Shown: positions 23,455 to 30,529 of the stretch, piece after piece
Position numbering within the stretch: the stretch's first letter is position 1
Layout: each line of letters opens with the position of its first letter
Assembly: GCA_047630175.1 (NCBI GenBank)
Contig: JBLHVI010000041.1
Location: forward strand, 1 to 30,529
DNA from: UBA4582 sp047630175
GTDB lineage: Bacteria; Pseudomonadota; Gammaproteobacteria; Pseudomonadales; Azotimanducaceae
Length of the DNA: 30,529 nt
Direction: 5' to 3'
Position numbers and translations under genes: made by a program
The notes under the pieces: model-generated
The model's input: the letters and a program-made list of their open reading frames with translations, nothing else
Database searches by the model: none
What the model was told of the DNA's origin: nothing

Positions 23455-24624
23455 ATGCAAACCCGCTACGACACCTTAAGTTTTGGTCTCGACGATACCC
23501 ACACCATGCTGCGCGAGCAGGTCAACCGCTTTGCCGCCGCCGAAATCGCACCGCGTGCAGCAGCCATCGATGCCGACAACCAGTTCCCGGCTGACTTATG
23601 GCAGAAATTCGGTGATATGGGCTTACTCGGTATTACCGTCAGCGAAGAATATGGCGGCGCCGGACTGGGCTATATGGCGCACGCACTGGCCCTTGAAGAG
23701 ATCTCACGCGCCTCAGCTTCCGTGGGATTAAGCTACGGCGCGCATTCCAATCTGTGTGTCAACCAAATCTACCGCAACGGCACTGAAGACCAGAAACGCC
23801 GCTATCTGCCTGACTTGATCAGTGGCAACGCTATTGGCGCCTTGGCCATGAGCGAGCACAACGCAGGCTCTGATGTCGTCAGCCTGCAGCTCAAGGCCGT
23901 CGCAGATGGCGATGACTATGTGCTCAACGGTACTAAAATGTGGATCACCAATGGTCCCGATGCCAACACCTATGTGATTTATGCACGCACCGACGCCGAT
24001 GCCGGCGCCCGTGGCATCACCGCCTTCATCGTTGAGCGCGAGCTGCCTGGATTTTCTCGCTCACCTAAACTCGACAAGCTTGGGATGCGCGGCTCGAACA
24101 CCTGCGAGTTGGTGTTTCAAGACTGCCGCGTGCCTGCTGCAAATATCCTCGGCGGCAAGAATGCCGGGGTCAAAGTTTTAATGAGTGGTCTAGATTATGA
24201 ACGCGTCGTGCTGGCAGCGGGGCCTGTAGGCATCATTCAAGCTTGCATGGATATTGCTATTCCCTACACCCACGAACGCCATCAGTTTAATCAGGCCATT
24301 GGCGAGTTCCAGCTGGTACAAGGCAAGGTCGCCGATATGTATGTGCGCATGAATGCGTGTCGCGCCTATTTATACGCGGTAGCCGCGGCCTGCGACCGAG
24401 GTGAAACAACCCGTAAGGACGCTGCTGCAGTTATTTTGTATTGCTCGGAAAGCGCCACCCAAACTGCCCTTGATGCGATTCAGCTGCTCGGTGGCAATGG
24501 CTATATAAACGACTACGCGACCGGCCGTCTGCTGCGCGATGCCAAACTCTATGAGATCGGCGCCGGCACTTCGGAAATACGCCGTATGCTCATTGGTCGC
24601 GAACTATTCAACGAATCTCGGTAG
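23455..24624 (+). CDS. liuA: Isovaleryl-CoA dehydrogenase
   Basis: A 389-residue FAD enzyme that oxidises isovaleryl-CoA to 3-methylcrotonyl-CoA in leucine breakdown. The family signatures are clear: GALAMSEHNAGSDVVSLQL, LNGTKMWITNGPDA, and the C-terminal IQLLGGNGYINDYATGRLLRDAKLYEIGAGTSEIRRMLIG. The catalytic base is placed as in isovaleryl-CoA dehydrogenases (SGLDYERVVLAAGP, Glu249) rather than at the late position used by short- and medium-chain enzymes. AAGGAG lies just upstream of the ATG. liuB starts 5 bp after the stop. Confidence 0.95.
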   Translation: MQTRYDTLSFGLDDTHTMLREQVNRFAAAEIAPRAAAIDADNQFPADLWQKFGDMGLLGITVSEEYGGAGLGYMAHALALEEISRASASVGLSYGAHSNLCVNQIYRNGTEDQKRRYLPDLISGNAIGALAMSEHNAGSDVVSLQLKAVADGDDYVLNGTKMWITNGPDANTYVIYARTDADAGARGITAFIVERELPGFSRSPKLDKLGMRGSNTCELVFQDCRVPAANILGGKNAGVKVLMSGLDYERVVLAAGPVGIIQACMDIAIPYTHERHQFNQAIGEFQLVQGKVADMYVRMNACRAYLYAVAAACDRGETTRKDAAAVILYCSESATQTALDAIQLLGGNGYINDYATGRLLRDAKLYEIGAGTSEIRRMLIGRELFNESR

Positions 24625-24629
24625 GTCTT

Positions 24630-26237
24630 ATGCCCATCATTCAGTCCAAGATCAATGTCCATGCCGCACCCTTCAAGGCGAACCAGACGCAGATGACGGC
24701 GCTCGTTGAAGACCTGCAACAACGATTTGCCGGCATTAAGCTGGGAGGCAACGACAGCGCCAGAGAACGGCATGTGTCACGCGGCAAGCTGCTGCCAAGA
24801 GATCGAATCGATGAATTGCTAGACCCTGGCTCACCCTTTCTGGAACTGTCGCAGTTTGCTGGGCTTGATTTGTACAACAACGAATCGCCCTGCGGCAGCA
24901 TTATTACCGGCATAGGCAGGGTCTCTGGTATCGAGTGCATGATTCTCGTCAACGATGCTACGGCCAAAGGGGGCACCTACTACCCTATCACCGTGAAAAA
25001 GCACTTACGCGCTCAAGCCATTGCTGAGCAGTGCCATTTACCCTGCATTTATCTGGTGGACTCCGGCGGCGCTAATCTGCCTCATCAGGATGAGATCTTT
25101 GCTGACCGGTTTCATTTCGGTCGTATCTTCTTCAACCAAGCCAATATGTCAGCCAAAGGTATCCCACAAATTGCCGCCGTGCTGGGATCTTGCACTGCCG
25201 GCGGCGCCTACGTCCCAGCGATGGCCGATGAAAGCGTTATTGTCCGCAACCAAGGTACGATCTTTCTCGCTGGCCCACCGCTCGTCAAAGCGGCCACCGG
25301 CGAGATCGTCAGCGCTGAAGCGCTGGGCGGCGGTGATATCCATGCGCGGATTTCGGGGGTTGCCGATCACCTAGCCGAGAACGACAGTCACGCCTTGCAG
25401 ATCGTACGTCGCATTGTCGCAAATCTGAATCGCCGCAAGCCGGACCAGATTACGTTGCTAGATCCGGTGGCACCGCGCTACGATCCCCTGGAACTGTACG
25501 GCATCGTCTCACCTGATCTGTCGAAACCTTATGATGTACGGGAAGTTATTGCTCGGCTGGTTGACGCGTCTATTCTTGATGAGTTCAAGCAAAACTATGG
25601 CCAGACATTGGTCTGCGGATTTGCCCACATACATGGTATGCCCGTGGGTATCCTCGCTAATAACGGCGTTTTGTTCAGTGAGTCTGCCCAAAAAGGTGCG
25701 CACTTTATCGAGCTGTGCTGCCAGCGAAAAATCCCTTTGCTGTTTTTACAGAATATCATGGGCTTTATGGTGGGTGAAAAATACGAGACCGAAGGCATCG
25801 CCAAGCACGGCGCAAAAATGGTCACTGCCGTGTCCTGCGCTCAAGTACCAAAGTTGTCGCTAATGATTGGCGGCAGCTTCGGCGCCGGCAACTACGGCAT
25901 GTGCGGCCGCGCATATGACCCCAACTTTCTCTGGATGTGGCCCAATGCCCGGGTATCGGTCATGGGCGGCCCTCAGGCAGCAGATGTACTCGCGCAGGTG
26001 CGTGAAGACAACCTCGCACGCACTGACGACAGCTGGAGCCTGACCGAACGGGATGCGTTTCGTGCACCGATTATCGAGCAGTATGACACGCAGGGACATC
26101 CCTACTACGCCAGCGCACGACTCTGGGACGACGGCATTCTCGATCCTGCCCAGACCCGCATTAGCTTAGCCCTCGCGCTATCAGCCTGTCTCAATAAACC
26201 CATACCCGAAACCCGCTTTGGCGTCTTTCGCATGTAG
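24630..26237 (+). CDS. liuB: Methylcrotonyl-CoA carboxylase, carboxyltransferase (beta) subunit
   Basis: A 535-residue carboxyltransferase that moves CO2 from biotin to 3-methylcrotonyl-CoA. RHVSRGKLLPRDRID (47-61) is the family's entry motif. GSCTAGGAYVPAMADESVIV and FLAGPPLVKAATGE form the first crotonase-like domain. GGSFGAGNYGMCGRAYDPNFLW and the following MGGPQAADVL form the second. The length and these motifs fit MccB better than propionyl-CoA carboxylase. It is paired with the biotin-bearing subunit 56 bp downstream. Confidence 0.95.
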   Translation: MPIIQSKINVHAAPFKANQTQMTALVEDLQQRFAGIKLGGNDSARERHVSRGKLLPRDRIDELLDPGSPFLELSQFAGLDLYNNESPCGSIITGIGRVSGIECMILVNDATAKGGTYYPITVKKHLRAQAIAEQCHLPCIYLVDSGGANLPHQDEIFADRFHFGRIFFNQANMSAKGIPQIAAVLGSCTAGGAYVPAMADESVIVRNQGTIFLAGPPLVKAATGEIVSAEALGGGDIHARISGVADHLAENDSHALQIVRRIVANLNRRKPDQITLLDPVAPRYDPLELYGIVSPDLSKPYDVREVIARLVDASILDEFKQNYGQTLVCGFAHIHGMPVGILANNGVLFSESAQKGAHFIELCCQRKIPLLFLQNIMGFMVGEKYETEGIAKHGAKMVTAVSCAQVPKLSLMIGGSFGAGNYGMCGRAYDPNFLWMWPNARVSVMGGPQAADVLAQVREDNLARTDDSWSLTERDAFRAPIIEQYDTQGHPYYASARLWDDGILDPAQTRISLALALSACLNKPIPETRFGVFRM

Positions 26238-26293
26238 TCTCACCGTCATTTAACCACCGTGTCTCGCCCGCCATCTATGCAGGAGTGTCCGCT

Positions 26294-28291
26294 TTGACAG
26301 CCCGACCTATACAGACTTTATTGATCGCCAATCGTGGTGAAATTGCCTGTCGCATCATTCGCACGGCCCGGCGCCTGGGCATCCAAACAGTCGCGGTTTA
26401 CTCCAGCGCCGATGCCGAAGCCTTGCATGTGCTGTTGGCAGACAAAGCTCAGTGTATCGGTGAGCCATCACCCGCTGACAGCTATCTGAACATCGCCAAT
26501 ATCTTGCAAGCCGCCAGTGACACTGGGGCTGACGCGATTCATCCGGGCTACGGCTTCCTTGCAGAGAATGCCGAGTTTGCGACAGCCTGTGCAACAGCCG
26601 GCTTGACCTTTGTCGGTCCGCCAGTCAATGCCATCAACGTCATGGGGCTCAAAGGCGCGGCCCGCCAAAGGATGCAGAACGCGGGAGTACCCGTACTACC
26701 TGGCATCAATGCATTAATAGGCGTGCCTATTGAAGCCGTCGAAGCGATCGGCTATCCCGTGCTGATAAAACCCGAGGCGGGCGGTGGCGGTAAGGGTATG
26801 AAGGTAGTGCATAGCAGCGATGAACTCGCTGCAGCTGTTAGCGCTGCATCCCGCGAGGCCAGCTCATCATTTGGCAACCCTAGTTTGATGGTCGAGAAAT
26901 ACCTGCTAAACCCCCGGCATATAGAAATTCAGGTGTTTAGCGATCATGCAGGCAATTGCGTGCATCTTTTTGAGCGTGATTGCTCCCTGCAACGGCGTCA
27001 TCAGAAGATCATTGAAGAGTCTCCTGCGCCGGCGTTTAGTCCCGCCTTGCGCGAGGCTATGGGGCAGGCAGCTGTCGCCGCAGCTAAGGCAATCGACTAT
27101 GTCGGTGCGGGCACTATCGAGTTCCTACTCAGTGAGGATCAGCAGTTTTATTTTATGGAGATGAATACCCGCCTGCAGGTAGAACACCCGGTGACTGAAG
27201 CCGTTACCCAAGTTGATCTCGTGGAATGGCAGCTGCTCGTCGCTGCGGGAATGCCCCTCCCCTTATTGCAAGATGCTATCACCAGCGTCGGTCACGCCAT
27301 GGAACTGCGGCTGTATGCCGAAGATCCACTAAACGACTTTCTGCCGGTCGCCGGACGACTCGACACACTGCAACTTCCGCCTGAGAGCGAACATCTGCGC
27401 ATCGACAACGGCGTCCAGCAGGGCGACCTTGTCGGGGTTTACTATGACCCTATGCTGCTCAAACTGATCGCTCATGGCAATGATCGGGCCCACTGTATCG
27501 CAACGCTATCGGCCGCGCTAAAACAGCTGCATGTCAGTGGCATCAGGACTAACCGGGATTTTTTGAGCGCCCTGCTGCTGCACGACAAATTTGTCGCCGG
27601 TGCGGTTGCCACTGACTATTTAGACAATTACCTCGATCGAGTATTTAGTCCACCGGCGGAGGCGGACATTCACGCCGCCCTGTGTGACGTGATCGCAGGA
27701 CTACTCCATACTGCGGGTGACGGCTCGCCTTGGCGTACCGCCATAAATTTCCGCCAGCACGAGACCGGTAACACTCAGCTGACACTTCACTATGTGAGCA
27801 GCTACATTGATGGTAAGGTCCATCGTCCTATAGTCACAGACATCAGCCCAGCGGCTGACGGCTATCGAGTAGTGATAAGCGGTAACAACAATCACTGCAA
27901 GCTAACTGGCCTGTTGGGCAACACCTATGTCCTCAACGGCATGCTGCGCCGGCTTAATGTCTACACGCAGCAGAATCGATTTACTGTGGTGACGCCAGGG
28001 CGCGTCTTTGAATTTTCTCGTCCCGATGTGGAGCTTAGCCTAGACAACCCCCTCGGCAACGTCCAAGCACCTATGACAGGTAAGGTCGTCGCGGTATTGG
28101 TTCAGGAATCAGATGTCGTGCAGGCCGGTGATGAACTCGTGGTTATCGAGGCGATGAAAATGGAACACACCATCATGGCACCAGCCGCCGGGCGTATCGG
28201 CGAAATCCATTTTCAGGAGACAGATTTGGTTGCTGAAGGTCTAGAATTACTTGAATTTATTCCTCTCGACAGTCCATCGAAATCACAATAG
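26294..28291 (+). CDS. liuD: Methylcrotonyl-CoA carboxylase, biotin-containing (alpha) subunit
   Basis: About 665 residues with biotin carboxylase and biotin carrier in one chain. The N-terminal biotin carboxylase opens LLIANRGEIACRIIRTARRLGI. The ATP-grasp glycine loop is PEAGGGGKGMK, and catalytic motifs include RDCSLQRRHQKIIEESPAP and FYFMEMNTRLQVEHPVTE. The C-terminal carrier ends with VIEAMKMEHTIMAPAAG; the biotinylated lysine is residue 622. The GTG at 26285 overlaps the AGGAG at 26281-26285, so the TTG at 26294, 8 nt after that site, is the better start; the difference is three residues. Confidence 0.94.
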   Translation: MTARPIQTLLIANRGEIACRIIRTARRLGIQTVAVYSSADAEALHVLLADKAQCIGEPSPADSYLNIANILQAASDTGADAIHPGYGFLAENAEFATACATAGLTFVGPPVNAINVMGLKGAARQRMQNAGVPVLPGINALIGVPIEAVEAIGYPVLIKPEAGGGGKGMKVVHSSDELAAAVSAASREASSSFGNPSLMVEKYLLNPRHIEIQVFSDHAGNCVHLFERDCSLQRRHQKIIEESPAPAFSPALREAMGQAAVAAAKAIDYVGAGTIEFLLSEDQQFYFMEMNTRLQVEHPVTEAVTQVDLVEWQLLVAAGMPLPLLQDAITSVGHAMELRLYAEDPLNDFLPVAGRLDTLQLPPESEHLRIDNGVQQGDLVGVYYDPMLLKLIAHGNDRAHCIATLSAALKQLHVSGIRTNRDFLSALLLHDKFVAGAVATDYLDNYLDRVFSPPAEADIHAALCDVIAGLLHTAGDGSPWRTAINFRQHETGNTQLTLHYVSSYIDGKVHRPIVTDISPAADGYRVVISGNNNHCKLTGLLGNTYVLNGMLRRLNVYTQQNRFTVVTPGRVFEFSRPDVELSLDNPLGNVQAPMTGKVVAVLVQESDVVQAGDELVVIEAMKMEHTIMAPAAGRIGEIHFQETDLVAEGLELLEFIPLDSPSKSQ

Positions 28292-28373
28292 GCTGACCAT
28301 ATATATTAAGCTACGCGTCACTAAAACCTATTAAATTTGCGTGGCTCGCACACGCATAAGACAGGAGAGGCAC

Positions 28374-29333
28374 ATGATCTACAACAGTATTCTCGACACT
28401 ATCGGCCAGACACCGCTAGTACGCTTAAACCACATGGCGCCTGCAAACCAGACGATCTATGCCAAGGTAGAGGCGTTCAATCCAGCCGGTTCCGTTAAGG
28501 ACCGCCTGGCGATAGCCATTATCGAGGACGCCGAGAAGCGAGGCACACTCAAACCAGGCCAAACCGTGATCGAGGCGACCTCGGGCAACACCGGAATCGC
28601 TCTTGCGATGGTGTGCGCGGCTAAAGGCTATCCTTTTGTCGCAACAATGGTGGAGACTTTTTCGATCGAGCGACGGCGCATCATGAAAGCCTTTGGCGCG
28701 AAAGTTATTCTAACCCCAGCCGCTGAGAAGGGTTCGGGTATGGTCAAGCGTGCCGACGAACTGGCAGAGAAATACGGTTGGTTCCGCGCCAACCAATTCG
28801 ACAACCCAGCAAACTCCGCGTTTCACCGTAACACCACCGGTGCCGAAATATTGTCAGACATGGCAAGACTCGATTTCGACTATTTTGTCAGCGGCTGGGG
28901 CACGGGCGGAACAATCACCGGCGCGGGCGACGTTATTAAGCTGGCGCGCCCTAGCGTTAAGATCATCGCTGCCGAGCCTGAAAACGCTCAGATGATGGCG
29001 GGTATGCCATGGACACCGCACAAGATCCAAGGCTGGAGCCCAGACTTTATACCCGGCGTCTTGAATACCGATATCGCTGACCAGATTGTCGGTGTACCGG
29101 ACGATGCCGCCATGGACACCGCACAAAAACTTGCCAATCGAGAAGGTATCTTCTGTGGTATTTCTTGCGGCGCTACCATGTGGGCAGCCTTGCAAGTGGC
29201 TAATGATGCCCCGCCAAACAGCACCTTTGTTGTGATGCTGCCGGATACCGGCGAGCGATATCTCTCGACTATCCTCTTCGAAAACATCTCCAGCGACTCC
29301 GATGATGAATGGCTCGACAGCTTGAAGGGCTAA
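28374..29333 (+). CDS. CysK-like PLP-dependent cysteine synthase family protein
   Basis: A 319-residue fold-type II PLP enzyme. The PLP lysine is Lys42 in NPAGSVKDR. The substrate-binding asparagine loop is TSGNTG (69-74), the phosphate-binding loop is GTGGTITG (176-183), and SCGA and PDTGERYLST follow near the end. It is closest to O-acetylserine sulfhydrylase A (CysK), although SGWGTGG and MVETFS differ slightly from the usual VGTGG and MPETMS. AGGAG lies 7 nt before the ATG at 28374; a GTG at 28341 is disfavoured. It is inserted in the liu operon and its stop directly abuts the next ATG, so it is co-expressed with HMG-CoA lyase. Whether it makes cysteine or acts on another substrate is open. 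Confidence 0.85.
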   Translation: MIYNSILDTIGQTPLVRLNHMAPANQTIYAKVEAFNPAGSVKDRLAIAIIEDAEKRGTLKPGQTVIEATSGNTGIALAMVCAAKGYPFVATMVETFSIERRRIMKAFGAKVILTPAAEKGSGMVKRADELAEKYGWFRANQFDNPANSAFHRNTTGAEILSDMARLDFDYFVSGWGTGGTITGAGDVIKLARPSVKIIAAEPENAQMMAGMPWTPHKIQGWSPDFIPGVLNTDIADQIVGVPDDAAMDTAQKLANREGIFCGISCGATMWAALQVANDAPPNSTFVVMLPDTGERYLSTILFENISSDSDDEWLDSLKG

Positions 29334-30248
29334 ATGAGCAACTTCCCAAAGCGTGTCAGGATTGTCGAAGTGGGCGCCAGAGACGGCCTGCAAAATCAGC
29401 CGAATTCAGTACCCACTCGGGTCAAGGTCGAGCTGATCGAACGCCTCACCGACGCGGGTATCAAACATATCGAAGCCGGGGCATTCGTTTCACCTAAATG
29501 GGTGCCACTGATGGCTGACTCCGATCAGGTGATGCGGCAGATCAAGCGCCAGCCTGATGTTATCTATTCGGTGCTGACGCCCAACGTCCAAGGCATGCAC
29601 GCCGCCCTGAACGCTGGCGCCAACGAGGTCGCCGTGTTTGTCGCCGCCAGTGAATCCTTCTCCCAGAAGAATACTAATTGCAGTATTGATAAAGCCTTGG
29701 CCAGAGCCCTGCCTGTCATAGAGCTGGCCAATGCACAAAACGTGCGCGTGCGTGGTTATGTATCATGTGTCATGGGTTGCCCCTACGAAGGACCGGATAT
29801 CGACCCCGTACGGGTCGCCACGTTGACCGAACAGCTCGTCAATATGGGATGCTTTGAAGTCAGTTTGGGCGACACCATTGGCGCTGGCACACCGGCTAAG
29901 GCCCAACACTTGATTGATGTAATCAGCGAGCGTGTCGCCGTGGAACAGCTAGCAGCACATTTTCACAACACCTACGGCCAAGCACTCGCAAATCTATTTG
30001 CGGTACTTGAGCGTGGCATTTCGGTTATTGACAGCTCCGTAGCAGGCCTCGGTGGCTGCCCTTATGCTCGCGGCGCCACGGGTAATGTCGCCACCGAAGA
30101 TGTGCTTTATATGTTGCAGGGACTCGGCATTGAAACAGGCGTCAGTCTGCAACAGATGGTCGACACCGCCGCATTCATCAGCCAAACCATAAACGTTCCA
30201 ATTAACTCCAATACTGCCACCGCAATGTTACGCCAGCAAGCCGACTAA
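29334..30248 (+). CDS. liuE: Hydroxymethylglutaryl-CoA lyase
   Basis: A 304-residue TIM-barrel lyase that splits HMG-CoA into acetyl-CoA and acetoacetate, the last step of leucine breakdown. RIVEVGARDGLQNQ carries the catalytic Arg16 and metal-binding Asp17. His209 and His211 are the metal ligands in HFHNTYGQ. GGCPYARGATGNVATED carries the flexible-loop Cys242, and VSCVMGCPYEG is present. The start ATG directly follows the stop of the CysK-like gene, with no gap, which implies coupled translation. Confidence 0.95.
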   Translation: MSNFPKRVRIVEVGARDGLQNQPNSVPTRVKVELIERLTDAGIKHIEAGAFVSPKWVPLMADSDQVMRQIKRQPDVIYSVLTPNVQGMHAALNAGANEVAVFVAASESFSQKNTNCSIDKALARALPVIELANAQNVRVRGYVSCVMGCPYEGPDIDPVRVATLTEQLVNMGCFEVSLGDTIGAGTPAKAQHLIDVISERVAVEQLAAHFHNTYGQALANLFAVLERGISVIDSSVAGLGGCPYARGATGNVATEDVLYMLQGLGIETGVSLQQMVDTAAFISQTINVPINSNTATAMLRQQAD

Positions 30249-30254
30249 GCCGCT

Positions 30255-30271
30255 GTTGTCAGCACGACAAC
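30255..30271. terminator. Hairpin after the liu operon
   Basis: GTTGTC (30255-30260) and GACAAC (30266-30271) form a perfect 6-bp stem with a 5-nt loop, 6 bp after the liuE stop. A second small stem, CGTG-TTT-CACG, is at 30297-30307. Neither is followed by a T-run. Position between convergent genes suggests a terminator, but the support is weak. Confidence 0.35.
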
Positions 30272-30346
30272 GAATCAGCGTGGCACGTATTTAAACCGTG
30301 TTTCACGCGGAGTGAGCCAATACCGCAGCATGGAGCGGGCGCTGTA

Positions 30347-30529
30347 TTACCATCCACTCGCTTGGCGTCGCGCCGGCTTGCCGCGCATGGTCAAGGGCTC
30401 AAAAGCGGAATCCCTCGCCGCCGTCGACGCCGCATTGCTTAGATCGCCTTGCACAACGCCAATTTCAATATGCCCATTGGCACGCGTCGGACGCGTTTCG
30501 TCCACCGGCGTACCATCCGCGAATACTGG
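30347..30529 (-). CDS. C-terminal fragment of an unrecognised protein
   Basis: The minus strand is open from the window edge to a TAA at 30347-30349, giving 60 residues that include ANGHIEIGVVQGDLSNAAST and end RRQASGW. It would be the 3' end of a gene converging on the liu operon. I do not recognise the family. The opposite strand is also open from 30331, so the coding call rests on protein-like composition and is uncertain. Confidence 0.45.
   Translation of the reverse strand, partial: PVFADGTPVDETRPTRANGHIEIGVVQGDLSNAASTAARDSAFEPLTMRGKPARRQASGW

Noticed and set aside
28854..29393. 179-codon open frame on the minus strand
   Set aside because: It is antisense to the CysK-like and HMG-CoA lyase genes, both of which have clear catalytic motifs.

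Overview
The window reads as a dense chromosomal segment of a free-living, probably marine, gammaproteobacterium. The basis is inference from content: a gamma-type type II secretion (T2SS) operon, a FadR-like regulator, a leucine/isovalerate degradation operon and a textbook gammaproteobacterial LexA box. I see no rRNA, tRNA, CRISPR array, insertion sequence or phage gene.

Layout. (1) 114-5458: a FadR/GntR-type regulator, an RND membrane-fusion protein and an RND inner-membrane pump form one operon. Its promoter carries three evenly spaced TGGT-N3-ACCA-type half-palindromes. (2) 5637-7503: a CFA-synthase-like methyltransferase, closest by eye to the plant coclaurine N-methyltransferase group, then a stand-alone minimal flagellin-like protein. 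(3) 7687-12449: a membrane-anchored beta-propeller-like protein and a small upstream ORF on the minus strand, divergent from the error-prone polymerase gene dnaE2. A near-perfect LexA box lies between them. (4) 12468-20973, minus strand: a T2SS operon gspE-F-G-H-I-J-K-L-M, followed in the same direction by a short, degenerate acyl-CoA-dehydrogenase-like gene. gspC, gspD and gspN are not here. (5) 20974-21434: a 461-bp divergent intergenic region with a clean dyad near gspE. (6) 21435-30248, plus strand: a LysR regulator, pyrB, then the leucine-degradation genes liuA (isovaleryl-CoA dehydrogenase), liuB and liuD (methylcrotonyl-CoA carboxylase), a CysK-like PLP enzyme, and HMG-CoA lyase (liuE). 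(7) 30347-30529: the 3' end of an unrecognised minus-strand gene running off the window.

How the parts work together. The RND operon looks self-regulated by its first gene. The liu genes convert isovaleryl-CoA to 3-methylglutaconyl-CoA and cleave HMG-CoA to acetoacetate and acetyl-CoA; the hydratase step (liuC) must be encoded elsewhere. The T2SS genes supply the ATPase, inner-membrane platform and pseudopilus, but the outer-membrane secretin must come from another locus. dnaE2 is placed for SOS induction but lacks its usual imuA/imuB partners here.

The most unusual points are the triple 14-bp-spaced operator, the bidirectional SOS box with a structured dnaE2 leader, the solitary mini-flagellin, the CysK-like enzyme embedded in the liu operon, and the degenerate acyl-CoA-dehydrogenase-like gene at the end of the T2SS operon. 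None of these is proven to be a new system; they are the places to look.
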